Of a stretch of DNA of 64,000 nt, positions 24,101-36,400 are shown in pieces. Source of the DNA: Odiellus spinosus. Lineage: Eukaryota; Arthropoda; Arachnida; Opiliones; Phalangiidae. Below the pieces are notes generated by a model that did not search any database, was not told where the DNA came from, and saw only the letters and a program-made list of their open reading frames with translations. How positions within the stretch are numbered: the stretch's first letter is position 1; every line of letters starts with the position of its first letter. The stretch lies in assembly GCA_963920705.1 (NCBI GenBank), contig OY987239.1:6439871-6503870 (forward strand). Direction: 5' to 3'. The translations under genes and the position numbers were made by a program.

Positions 24101-27100
24101 AAGGTCACTGAAACTCCTTTGGGCTTGCTTTAAGCTATGGGGCATTGTTTACTTTCACAGACTTTTAACGTAACGTAAAGTTAACTATGATTGGTTCATT
24201 TTTGTCGAATTGAACTTGCTTTTATGTTTTTTTAAATCATTCAGAGACGAAATTGAGAATCACAAGAAGACATTAGATCCTGAAAACCCCAGAGATTACA
24301 TCGACTACGCTTTGTTGAAGGAAAGAAGCAGCGGAAAAGGATCTACATTTAATGGTACGTATACTTTTGTATAAAAATAGATCACTTTCGTGCAGTGTTT
24401 TTCGTAAAATTCTATAACCGTCTCCCGTATGGGATCTCTCCTTATCAGGATGAGAGAATGGTTACAGCGATTTTACCCAGTTAGTGGTTCAACCCCTATC
24501 TTCGCTGTTTTTGTTTTTACGCTATTACAATTTTAATTTGTTATAAATACCTGATTATCTTCTTCCGACGAGGAGGTCTCGCTAGACGAAACGTCTTTCG
24601 CCCACCTATGTTCTCTAGACATTTCCAATAAAAGATTCTCAAATTCTTTTCTTTGAAAGATTTATTTCTTCTGGTTGTAATACAAAATCGACCGTATACT
24701 TGACTTAAAGTATTTTAAATGAAGAAGCTTTTTTTTTCTAAACTCAAGGTGGTTCTCTGTTCGGAGGATATACGAGAACTGACCTCTTCTATCTCCTTTT
24801 TAGAAGGATCTCTCAAAACTTTATAATTGTGGCGGTCATCACCAGGGGGAGATAATCGGGGGTTCTTTTTCTAGGGTAAACTTTTGGGGCTAGACATAAG
24901 AAATTTTTTTTTTTTTTTTTTTGTTTTGTGTGACCGTCACAACCTCCCCCTCAAAAAAAAAAGTTAACAAATTATAGGAGCATTTATGCCCCAAAAACAA
25001 AATATATAGAGAACAAAATTAGAGTTTTGTTGACGTTTAAATGGGACAGGACGAGCTTCCTCCAGTTGGGGGGTCTTCTGGACCTCGAGGTAGGTTCTTC
25101 GGGAGGTTTTCGGTTCTTTTCATTTTTTTCCGCCCTCTTCGATTTTAGCTCTCCAATTCGTTGTCGCAGTTGGTATCGATGTGGGCACCATTTTGCAAAA
25201 TGTTGTCCGAATACTCCGCATGCTACACATGGGTCGTTTTTCCCGGGGGTTTTTACTATCGGCCATCCCTTTTCGTCGATAGGGTACCATTGCACCTCTT
25301 CTTTTCTCGTTATCCCTGGCCAGACAACAGGGAAAAATTGTCGACCAATGGGAGCCGTTGACTGCATGGGCGGAGGGTTTCTTTTGGCCTCATTCGATAA
25401 TATAAGAAATCTGTGGGACGGAACAGGTAGGGGTCCGTAAGCGCTTGTAGAGGGTGTGCCTTGTCCACTCTTAAATTGGTTTTCTCGTGGTGAGAGAGGG
25501 ACTGTTTCCGGATTTCGATGTCTCTCTTGGGAAGAACTTATGGTTGGAAGGCTTACGTTTCGTCTTAGGGCTAGACGTCGTTCTGGAAGTGAGTTCTCAG
25601 GTGTCGCTATAGACAAGTAGGTGTCCCGTGATTGCGGGGTAGGTCCCATCATAATTTTTCTTATTTCGGACCGCCCTTCTATTTCCATCCTGGAGGTCTC
25701 ACCTTCATTGAAGATCGAATAAGTTACTTCTAGTCGTTGAGTTCGTAAGCGTACATCACTTGAATGAATAAGAGTATTTATTTCTTCTCCGGAGTCTGGA
25801 ATCGTTGAGTTGTAATTGTAGTCCCTTATTTTTGGACGGGTGGATAAATCCCTTTTTTGTTCTGGATTTAGGTCTATTTCCTTTGACACAGGATTCAATT
25901 TCGGCGGAGAAAAAGCGGGGGCCATAGCGTAAGCTACTTGTTCGGATTCGATTGCATCTTCGAATTGATCCTGAGTTGTTTGAGGTTGGGCTTCCGGTGC
26001 TTCCTTCATTTCGCTGAGGGAGCTCTTTTTGGTTTCTTCCTGGGTAAATTCTTTATACCAGTCCAATAGAATACCTCTACTCTTGTTGAGTCCCACATCT
26101 GGTTTACTTGTTTGTTGGTGTATCCGTGCTCGTCTTCGGTAAAGGTATGTCCTTTGCTAGCGCTAGTCCTGTTGATGGTAAACCAATTTGTTTTGGTACA
26201 GTCTCTTGTTGCTTCTTCAATTTAGCTATTCGTTTTCCTCCTGAATCATCGTCACTGTCAGTTCCTGATTCTGAACTTTCTTGAGGTCGCCTTAGGAGTA
26301 CGTTTGGGCTCCTTGGTTGGGGAATCCTTGGAGGAGTTTTTGCTTCTTTCCTAATAACAGGTGATGGTATTTCATCTTCTGATGACGAAGAAGATATGTA
26401 TCGTCGAGGTCTCTTTTTCCTTAGATGTCGACGCATACGTTCGCTTGAATCAGTCGCAGGAGCCTTCTTCTTTTCTTGAGATATTTGTCTTTCTTTTGTA
26501 AGTACTTGGACTTGCGATCCCGAGGATCTTCTGTCTTTGTCTCTGTCAGATATTTGCGGAGGTTCTACTTCATTCTCTCTTGGTAAGTTTTCTTCGGGTG
26601 GAAGTACTTCCGGTTCCGGAGCAGCAGGTAAAGGCTGTTCTATTTCCTCGATTTGAATATCTTTCGCATGATACAATTTTAATTGGGCAATGTTTATTGG
26701 TCCAATATTTTTTCCAGTAATAGCGTCTTCCAAAACATATACCAAAGGATTTCGTTTTTCGATTATCCTATAAGGACCTGACCATTTCGGACATAATTTA
26801 GCCATTCTTCCTATATTTCCTCTTGAGAGAGGATGAGTCATTTTCCAGACTAACATTCCTGGTTCAAATTCGAGATCTGCTCTTCGTTTGTCATAATACT
26901 TCTTTTGTTTCGCTTGAGCTAATCTTGAGAAGTCTCTTGCTAATTTCCATTGTTCTCGTAGATCTCTTAAGGTGTCGGATCGATCTTCAAACTCCTCTAC
27001 AGGCATTCCAATATCCAAGTCCCATGGAAGCCTGGGTTCTCGTCCCATATTCAAGTAAAATGGAGAACGTCTTGTAGTATCGTGCGGAGTGGAGTTTATA

Positions 27101-30100
27101 GCGAAAGCTAATGAATTCAACGTTTCGTCCCAAGTTCGATGGTTATTTCCGACGTAAATAGAAATCGTTTCTCCTAGGACTCGATTGACTCTTTCAGTCA
27201 AATCCGATTGTGGATGATACGGCGTAGTGTATATAGGAGTTATCCGGAATAACTTGCAAGTATCTTTCCATAGAGTTGAGACGAATTGAGTTCCACGATC
27301 ACTTAGTATTTGCTTGGGAGCGCCCCATCGACAGATGACCTTCTTCAGAGCTCTTGCGCATGCGTCAGCTGTCATGGCGACTATAGGAACCAGTTCGACG
27401 TATTTGGTCATGTAATCGACGAATACGATCAAGTATCGGTATCCCTTTCTACTAATTGGGAATGGACCCATTATGTCCACGCCTATTTTATCCCATGGAG
27501 CCGTTGGTTCGGTCGACTTCATGAGTCCGGGAGTACGAGTGTTCCTTATCTTATACTGCTGACATAGGAGACATTCCTTCACGTATTTCGCTACGTCTGC
27601 TCGTAGTGAGGGCCACCAAAATCTTGCTTCTATTTTTGCAATAGTTTTATCTCTTCCGCGATGACCAGCAACAGGATGATCATGTAGTAAACGTAGTGTC
27701 TCTGGTCGGAGTCTTGTCGGAAGATATATTCGTTCAGGATGTCTGCCAGTTTCTTTTCTGTATACGAGATTATTTCGTAAAATATACATTCGATCTCGGG
27801 GAGCATTTTCTCTTGATAATCGTTCGATAATTTCTTCCATGCTTGGATCTTCTCGCTGTGCAGTAATGATTTCATTTCTATTGAAGATGTGGAAATTTGC
27901 ATGTGGGAACGGAGGTAAAACATTCTCCCTTGGATTTTCTCTATTTTCGTCGTTGTCTGAGATTCGTAGAGACTCTTCGGAAGTGGATAATCGGTGAAGT
28001 GGCATTACCAAAAGTCCAAGTGGGGCTCTAGATAAGGCGTCTGCTACGACATTTTCAACTCCTTTCTTGTGTAGGATTTTAAAATCGAATGTCTGTAGGT
28101 ACATAGCCCATTTCACCAATCTTGAATGTGGTTCTTTGAGGGTGAATAGCCACTGTAAAGCCTTGTGGTCCGTAATTACGGTAAATGGAAGTGTTTCCAA
28201 ATATGGTCTAAAATATCCAACAGCCCAATAGATCGCTAGACATTCTCGTTCGGTGTTACTGTAGTTGGATTCAGCTTTGGATAATCTTCGACTAGCGTAT
28301 GCTATTGGTACTTCAACACTATCTTGTATTTGAGACAGCATAGCTCCTAATCCTGTACCAGAAGCGTCGGTTGTTAGGATACAAGGTATATCCGCTTTGT
28401 ATGGAGCTAACGACGGAGCTGAGGCAATGGCGTCTTTTATCTGTTGGAAGGCTTTATCTTGATCTTCTCCCCAACGAAATTGCACATTTTTCTTCTTTAG
28501 ATGGTTGATCGGAGCTACTATCTCTGAAAATTTTGGAATAAAGCGATGGTGCCAACCGGCCATACCCAAGAATCTCTGCACTTGTTTTAGAGTTTTTGGC
28601 CTTGGAAAATCTTGAATGGCTTTTATCTTTGATGGGTCGATAAATATCCCATTTTCATTGATGATATGTCCTAGAACAATGGCTTCGGGCTTGGCAAAAC
28701 GACATTTCTTTAGTTGGAGGGTTAATCCGGCATTCTTTAGGCGATTCATAACGTATTCCAGAGCGTTTAGATGCTCTTCCCATGTTTCGGACGCGATTAG
28801 GATATCGTCGAGGTAGACCACGATGGAAAAAGGTTCGCTGTCTCGAAAGATTTCATCCATTAGACGCTGGAACGTACTCGGAGCGTTACAAAGACCAAAG
28901 GCTAATACGTTGAACTCGTATTTACCGGCATGGGTAATGAAGGCAGTCTTTGGTTTTGCTTCAGGAGCCAACTCGACTTGCCAATATCCGCTTTTTAGAT
29001 CCAGAGCTGTAACATATTTTGGTTTTCCCATTTTGTTTAGGGTTTCTTCTATACGAGGAATCGGGTAAGGATCTTTTATCGTGACTGAGTTTACTTCTCG
29101 GAGGTCAACACAAAACCTTGTTTTGGTTTTTCCGGTTCCGGATCCATCATCTTGTTGAATAATGACTATAGGAGAAGCCCATGGAGAGGTAGATGGTCTT
29201 ATGATGCCGTTCTTTAACATTTCAGAGATATGTTCTTCGATAAGCCGTTTCTTGACATCGCTGACTCTATAAGCTCTCTTATTTATCGGTTTCGCATCTC
29301 CTGTATGGATTTCGTGTACAACGAGGCTTGTATGTCCTAACTTATCGCTGAAGAGATCCGGAAAGTTTAGCAGGAGATCCTTTAGTTCCTTCTTCTTCTG
29401 TTCGGGTAGCTCTGTTGCGTCGACAGCTTCAGTTACATTTTTTACCATGATTGGGGAAGGGGGTCCTTTATCTTTGGACCATCCGATGAACTTTAAAGTT
29501 TCTCCTTGAATCGAGCAGGTTAAATTTTTAAAATCAATTTTCATGCCCCAATCTTCCAAGAAATCTTGACCAAGAATGGCATCGCATAAAAGAGATGGTA
29601 CGATATGGAATTCATGGGTGAACATCCGGTTCTTTTGATTCTCGAAAACAATTTCAAAATCCAAAAGAATGGATCCTTTAGTGAAGGTATATCTTCCATC
29701 GCCCATGACTATGCATTCGGATATCTTCTCATAAGGGATATATGACTCGCCTCTATGTTGTCTTATTTTCATCCATTGGTCAGCGCTAATCATGGATACT
29801 TCCGCTCCATTGTCGATCCTTGTGTTTAGTTTTCCATGTTCGAAGATTGTTGTAATAATATGAGGTTTTCTTCTTTGCAAGCCCCGTCTTCGTCGTATTG
29901 CTGATAATTGATAGGTTTGGGGCCTTGAAACAGTACGACGGACTTTTTGTTGGGCTATTGATTTGGCGCGGGAGGGCGTTGGCCCAGTTGGCCTCCCGCT
30001 CCGATGTTTTCCGGACGAGTCGTTCTTGGTGCTCTGACTGATGGACAGTCTCTCGAGAGATGACCTCTTCCGTTGCAGGTGAAACAAGTAAGATTTGGTT

Positions 30101-33100
30101 GTAAAACTGTAGGTCTCGTCGGATATGATTGTCCTAGTGGTCGAGTAGATGAAGGAGTAATTAGTCTTGGTGACCTCGATGGAATTCTTCGAGCTCCTTG
30201 AAGATTTGATTGTCCGGTTCTTCTTCCAGCGGTGTTCGACTGAGTTTGTCTTGTCCTTTGTTCTACTACTGGATATGTTTGAGGAACTTGTTGTGGTTGA
30301 ATCATATATCCTGTTTGATATGGAGGTACTTGTTCAAAGGGACCAGGAGTGGTAGGTCGAACTTGCTGAAATGTATTCGATAATACAGCCGTAGGTTGTT
30401 GTTGTTGATAGTTTAACCATGATGTTCCAGGTGTTGGTAGTTGTGGATTTCCAGTAGGAGTATATATCTGTGCTGGTGATCCTGCATGAAGTGAACTTGA
30501 TTGAAGGTTTCCTGTGACAGGATGTTGTATTTGAGGAATTCCCTTGGGTAGATACATAGCTGGAGTCGAACTTGGTATAGTTGGAGTAATTATATTCGGT
30601 ATCGCTGGAGGAGGTTGAATCGTCGCCGTTGAATATTGAAGAGTCGTTGGATATTGTGGATATGGAAACTGTTGAACTGATGGTTGAGTGACATGAGCAA
30701 TCAGTTGACCTTGAGATGTCCACTGAGCTGGATATGTTCCGTGTTGAGGTATCGTTGTTCCATAACTAAGAGTTCTCGTTAATCCAAGACTTTCTTCTAG
30801 CTTGAGACAATGATCATGGAGATCTCCGACGGTAGCGGCGCTCAGGAAAGTTAGAAAACCTCTAAATTCTGGACGAATATTTCTTCTTATCATATCTTGC
30901 AATTCTTTGTCTGGGATCGGAGGGGTCAAACTTTGGTTAACTCGTGCATAGTGACTGAAAAATTCTTCTATAGTTTCGTTTGGACCTTGAAATCTGAGAT
31001 TTAGTTCAGCTTTAGCTAAAGCTTCTTTCTGTTCAGCTCGATAGTGACGTTTTATTCTACCTTCAAACTCACTCCATCCCATTGGTTGGGGTAATCCTCT
31101 GTACCAGGTTTGAGCTTGAGCCTTTAATACCATAGGCAGGAGTCCCATCTTTTGATTTTCTATTAGTTCGTTGAACTTTGCGAATTCATCTAGATCTCGT
31201 AAGAATTCGGAAACCTTTTCTTGGTGCGTCCCATAGAAAACTAATCGGGCAGGTGGTTCCTTTAAGCTTCGGCCTTTATTCTCCCTCATGACTTTAGTCA
31301 TGGTCCTCAGCATCGATGTTGATCGAGGAGATAAAGGTGGAGATAATTGTCCTTGACCTTGTCCCGGTGTTCCTTGTATAGGAGATATTCCTGGTATTCC
31401 TGTTGGTTTTGGAGCTGAAGGAAATTGTGAAGGAGGACCCTGTTGATAATGAGCTTGAGTTGGGAACCATCCCGGTTGTGGCTGAGCTGAATATACTTGT
31501 TGTTGAGGTAACGGTACTTGTGACTGATACCATCCTTGATAAGCCTGTGCAGGAGTAGATGTAGGTGGTCCTTGGTAAAAAGTACTCGATGCTTGAGGAT
31601 GAAATCCCAGAGGATACGTTGATTGAGTTGTTATTGGTGGATATTGTGGCTGTGTGACGCTTGGAATTTGGTACTGAGCCTGAGGTGGAAGTTGACCTTG
31701 AGGTTGCCCAATTGTTGTACTAGTTGAAGGAAATTGTCCATAGCTTGCAGCTGGATTTATAGTTTGTGTAATTACTGGTGGTTGGAGAACTTGAGGACCC
31801 GAAATTCCAAAAGCGCCTTGAGTCATCGTTGGACAAAGTGATATACCGGATGGATGAATTGAAGGCGTGGTCACAATTCCAGTGGCCATAGTAGTTGTAG
31901 TGGTTGTAGTTAATATTGTTTGTAGCGAACCAATAGGGTTGGCATGCCTAGAGGCACTAGGTATTGACATACCTAAACCCAATTGGATGTTCCCTACTGT
32001 GCTACCAAGAGGTAATCCCATCATAGGAGTTGGAAAAATTGGAGAACCAATACTCCCTGTAGGACTTTTTAAATTTGGAAATGATTTAACCCTTATTAAG
32101 CGTCTATGAACCCTTGGTGGGGAACTTCTAGCCGATATATTTGCTACTGAACTTTGAGGACTTGTTATCCCCACTCCAATTAATGGTGGACTTACTACCG
32201 GTGCATGTGGGGATAGTGGAGGACTTATTACAGGTGTATGAGGGGATATAGGTGTAGGTGTAGTTGGTACAATTGTAGTAGGTGGAGAAGACGTCGCCAT
32301 AATAGAATTTCCCTTATTTAATTGTAACCTTGATGGGCGTATAATATTTTGTATATTGTAAGTAGTTACAGGGGGGGATATCTCTACCAATTGTTCTTCA
32401 GAATCGTTTGGCTGTAGTCTCTCCCAATTAATACTAGTCTCAGACTCAGATGTCAAAGAAGGATTTTTATCTTGTGGGGTGATAAAAGCTAAATTCCGGT
32501 TAGGTGACGTCAGTGTTAGGCCAAAAAATATTTTCGTTTATTAAATAAAAGTGTTTGAATAACCTGCTATTAATAGGAAAATATTTCTCAAAATTGTATG
32601 TTTAATTCATCTAATTAAGTATTGTTAAAAAGGTTTTATAATTATAAATATCAAAATCAAAAGTAATAGATCAAAAGGATAAATTCGTGGAAAATTTCCA
32701 TTAATAAAATTAAGGAATTCTGCAAAAGAATAGGCGAGATAACGCCTATCACCACCCCCACTAAAAAAGACGGGCCAAAAAGGGCGAACGGCGAAAGAAA
32801 AAAAAACGAAGCCGAGGTCGGGGAGGCCAAGATGGCGGACGGGGTAGGCGAAAACAAGAAAAGGCGAAAAATGGCGAAGGGAAAGGGGTATGGTCACGGC
32901 ACCAATTCTGTAACCGTCTCCCGTATGGGATCTCTCCTTATCAGGATGAGAGAATGGTTACAGCGATTTTACCCAGTTAGTGGTTCAACCCCTATCTTCG
33001 CTGTTTTTGTTTTTACGCTATTACAATTTTAATTTGTTATAAATACCTGATTATCTTCTTCCGACGAGGAGGTCTCGCTAGACGAAACGTCTTTCGCCCA

Positions 33101-33394
33101 CCTATGTTCTCTAGACATTTCCAATAAAAGATTCTCAAATTCTTTTCTTTGAAAGATTTATTTCTTCTGGTTGTAATACAAAATCGACCGTATACTTGAC
33201 TTAAAGTATTTTAAATGAAGAAGCTTTTTTTTTCTAAACTCAAGGTGGTTCTCTGTTCGGAGGATATACGAGAACTGACCTCTTCTATCTCCTTTTTAGA
33301 AGGATCTCTCAAAACTTTATAATTGTGGCGGTCATCACCAGGGGGAGATAATCGGGGGTTCTTTTTCTAGGGTAAACTTTTGGGGCTAGACATA

Positions 33395-33428
<34 letters not shown>

Positions 33429-36400
33429 GTTTTGTGTGACCGTCACAGTACTTTAACCATAGATATGAAAAATAAGCTAGATCCACTACCCTCACGGGCA
33501 ACCGGGGGGGAAAACGTCGGGAACCGAAGGCTGCCATTTGAGGGACATTATGTATTTAGCGCCATCTAGTCAAGAAGGATCAGACACTTTAAAAGGGAAA
33601 AACCGCGGGAAATTTGAAGGGATGAATTCTCGTTTATGAAAGCGCGGGAAACCTAAAGATGCTAATAGGCCATTTGAGTAAAAGCAAAAGCGCGGGAAAT
33701 TACAAAATGATTAAGGAACTTTATGAGGTTTGAGAGCTTGGGTAAAGGCGAAATAATAGAAGACTAAAAATGGTTAAAAGTTGTGCTTTTTGCAATGTAA
33801 AAGCAATAAGAGAGTCGGGAAGGAACAAAAGTGTTCATTTCATAGGTATAAAAAACATTTTAATATAATCATAATGTACAATAACTTTATTATTAAGATT
33901 TTTTCTGGGCAATAGTGAGTTGCTAAGAAAATGGATAGCTGTGGTAGATCGAGGCAATTGAAATCCATCTTCATATGATTCAGTGCGTAGTGAACATTTC
34001 CAGGAGGAAAAAATTTATGTTCAAAACGGAAAACACTATCTTAGAGATAATATTGTTCCAACAAAGGTTAATAACTAAAATTAAGTAGTTGATTGTGCAA
34101 AAATAACGTAAAACGATGAAGTTTTCGTTTATTATAATCAGAATTTGAAAGGGATTTAAGTAATTTGTGTAGCAGAGGAACAACCAAGCCAATTTTCATC
34201 ATCTAGTGTAGGTAAAGTTTTGTAGTCTTGAAATAATAACAAAGGCTCAAAAACTTAACGATATTTCAGAAAACATACGGGAAAAGCAAACCATCACCTT
34301 CATGCAGAGTTAACTAGCAACGAAGATAAACTGATAGAGAGTGAAAAAGAAAATGTGGAATGTCACGTATGCAAACTTTAATCCTGAGAGGGATTTAAAT
34401 TTAAGCAATTTAAAAATCTTTTAAACGGCCACTATGTTTAATATTTATGACTAAGGAACCAAAACTTTCTTCTCGAAGAACATGCCATCTCTATCAATGA
34501 AAACTTCACTTCGATGGCAAAAGAACTATTTGGGCAATTGAAGGAATTGGGAATTAAAAACCAGAAAAATAAGGCTTACACTGAAGAACTAAAGCAATTT
34601 GCTTTAACGCTATTTTTACGCACCAAAGGTGTACTAATATCTAAGGCAGCATTTTACTTTGCCTCATGAAAACACGCTTAGAGAATGGCCAAGCAAGATA
34701 AATGGTGAACCTCGATTTACGAATCAGAGTTTCTAGTTCCTTAAAGAGCAAGCCAAGAAAAGCCCTGTACCAGTTGTCTTAGAGATGGAGGGATGGTGCG
34801 GGGAATACTTCTCTGGCTTCGTTGACTATGGCATGGTTTCCAATAACAGCCGAGATAGCCAAACTGTTGCGTCACAGGACTTTGGTATTTATGTTAGTAG
34901 CTATCAACTGTAGTTGGAAAATACCTCTTGGGTATTTCTTGCTTCATGGTACACCGGGCGGCTCTTGACGCAGCTTGTGAAAGAATGTTTAGCCAGGATC
35001 AACGCCACTGGAGATAAGTGCGTGCCTTTGGTTAGCGACGGCTTAAGCAGCAATTTAACTATGGCCAAAACATTGGGAGCAAATTTGGATACAGAATATT
35101 TGGACCCCAGTTTCCCAAATCCTGCGAATCCAATGGGACATAGAATTTATTTAATCCTTAATGGAGGATTAAAACAGCCATCTAAAAATGGTTTACAAAC
35201 CTGCGCTTTGACAGAGTAATTCATTCGGCAAAACTTTTCTGTTGATATGAAATCAAAAAACATTTCACTATCCATTGAAATTGCTGTTATGGGAAAGTTG
35301 GCAAATGCAAATGTATTTAGCGAGCTTCAAGAGCACATGTTCAATTTTGAAGTTGGTATCGAACACCATCGTAATAGATCAATGAAAAACATTATTAATT
35401 TGTACGCAAAGGTTCGCCTTCACAAAATAGCCAAAGATAAGAACCTACAATTAAAAAAGCAAGCCATTAGACATAACTATCAAAATTATTTTTGTTTGAA
35501 GGGAAATAAAAAAGCCTGTTAAATACCTTTACAATTCCGCTTCCTTGTAATTTATTTTGTGGATTCTTTTCAACGCCAGTACATAAATCTTCTTTTACTA
35601 AAACTAACAAGTAGCATCCTAATAATATTAATTATAACAATAATAAAAGGAATCAGGAATCTAAAATAACGTTGCTTCCGTTACAACGGAGGCAAGAAAT
35701 ATAAAATTTCCAACAATATCTGTACTCTCGGCTTTTATAGCAGACGAAATACGTGTTCCCCATATTTTAGTTTTTATTCGTAGCATCAGATGGCGCGAGC
35801 ATACACATGAAGGGGGTGGCTCATATGGGGGCGAAAGTGAATTAAATAATTCGGTTCTCGCCCGTCAGATGGCGCGGAAAACGGATTGTCCCTCAAATGG
35901 CAGCCACCTGGGTCTGACGTACCCCCCCCATAGGGCAGTGGGTCTAGCTTATTTTTCATATGTCTATGACTTTAACCAGATAAAGTTATCTACCTTTCGT
36001 ATGAAAATTATCGTAAATTATGTTCCAGAAATAAGCTAGTACGTCATATATCAGGAAAAAAATGACCTATGTAATTTTGGTTTTTTAATTTTGAAGTTTC
36101 TAACAAGTCAACCGGTAGAGGTAGAAAATTTTAAATATATCGTTTTAGCAGAGGTATATAATAACCCCCTTCGGGGGAAGTATGAAAGGTAGGCAAAATC
36201 GACGAACAACAAGTGCCCGGTGTAAATCGCGGCGGATCGACACACCGCTTTACTCCCAAAAAATAGTTACACCATTTTGAACCTCACTAAATTTTCCCTA
36301 CGCACACTTCCGGAACTTGCGAGCTGAAGTCAACCTTCGACTCCAATTTAACAGACAGCCTGACTCCTGAGACAGGAAGTTCTAAACACAAATCGAGCCG

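Larger units (their letters stand above)
24408..33447 (-). mobile_element. Ty3/gypsy LTR retrotransposon, whole-looking and young
   Basis: A 9.0-kb element in P450 intron 5, antisense to the host gene. It has two direct LTRs (about 24408-24941 and 32904-33447), essentially identical apart from the length of a poly-T run, so insertion was recent. Inside, read on -, are a primer-binding site complementary to the 3' end of tRNA-His (about 32894-32904), gag, pol, a third open frame, and a purine tract (about 24942-24955) before the 3' LTR. No break is evident in the three long frames. A clean target duplication is not obvious (GTAA/GTAC at best), and boundaries are uncertain by about 5 bp. Confidence 0.93.

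Noticed and set aside
25027-25440. Open frame of 137 codons on +
   Set aside because: It is the antisense shadow of the third frame of the gypsy element; no family resemblance.
30334-30723. Ser/Thr-rich frame on - inside gag
   Set aside because: Alternative frame of the Gln/Pro-rich gag repeat region.
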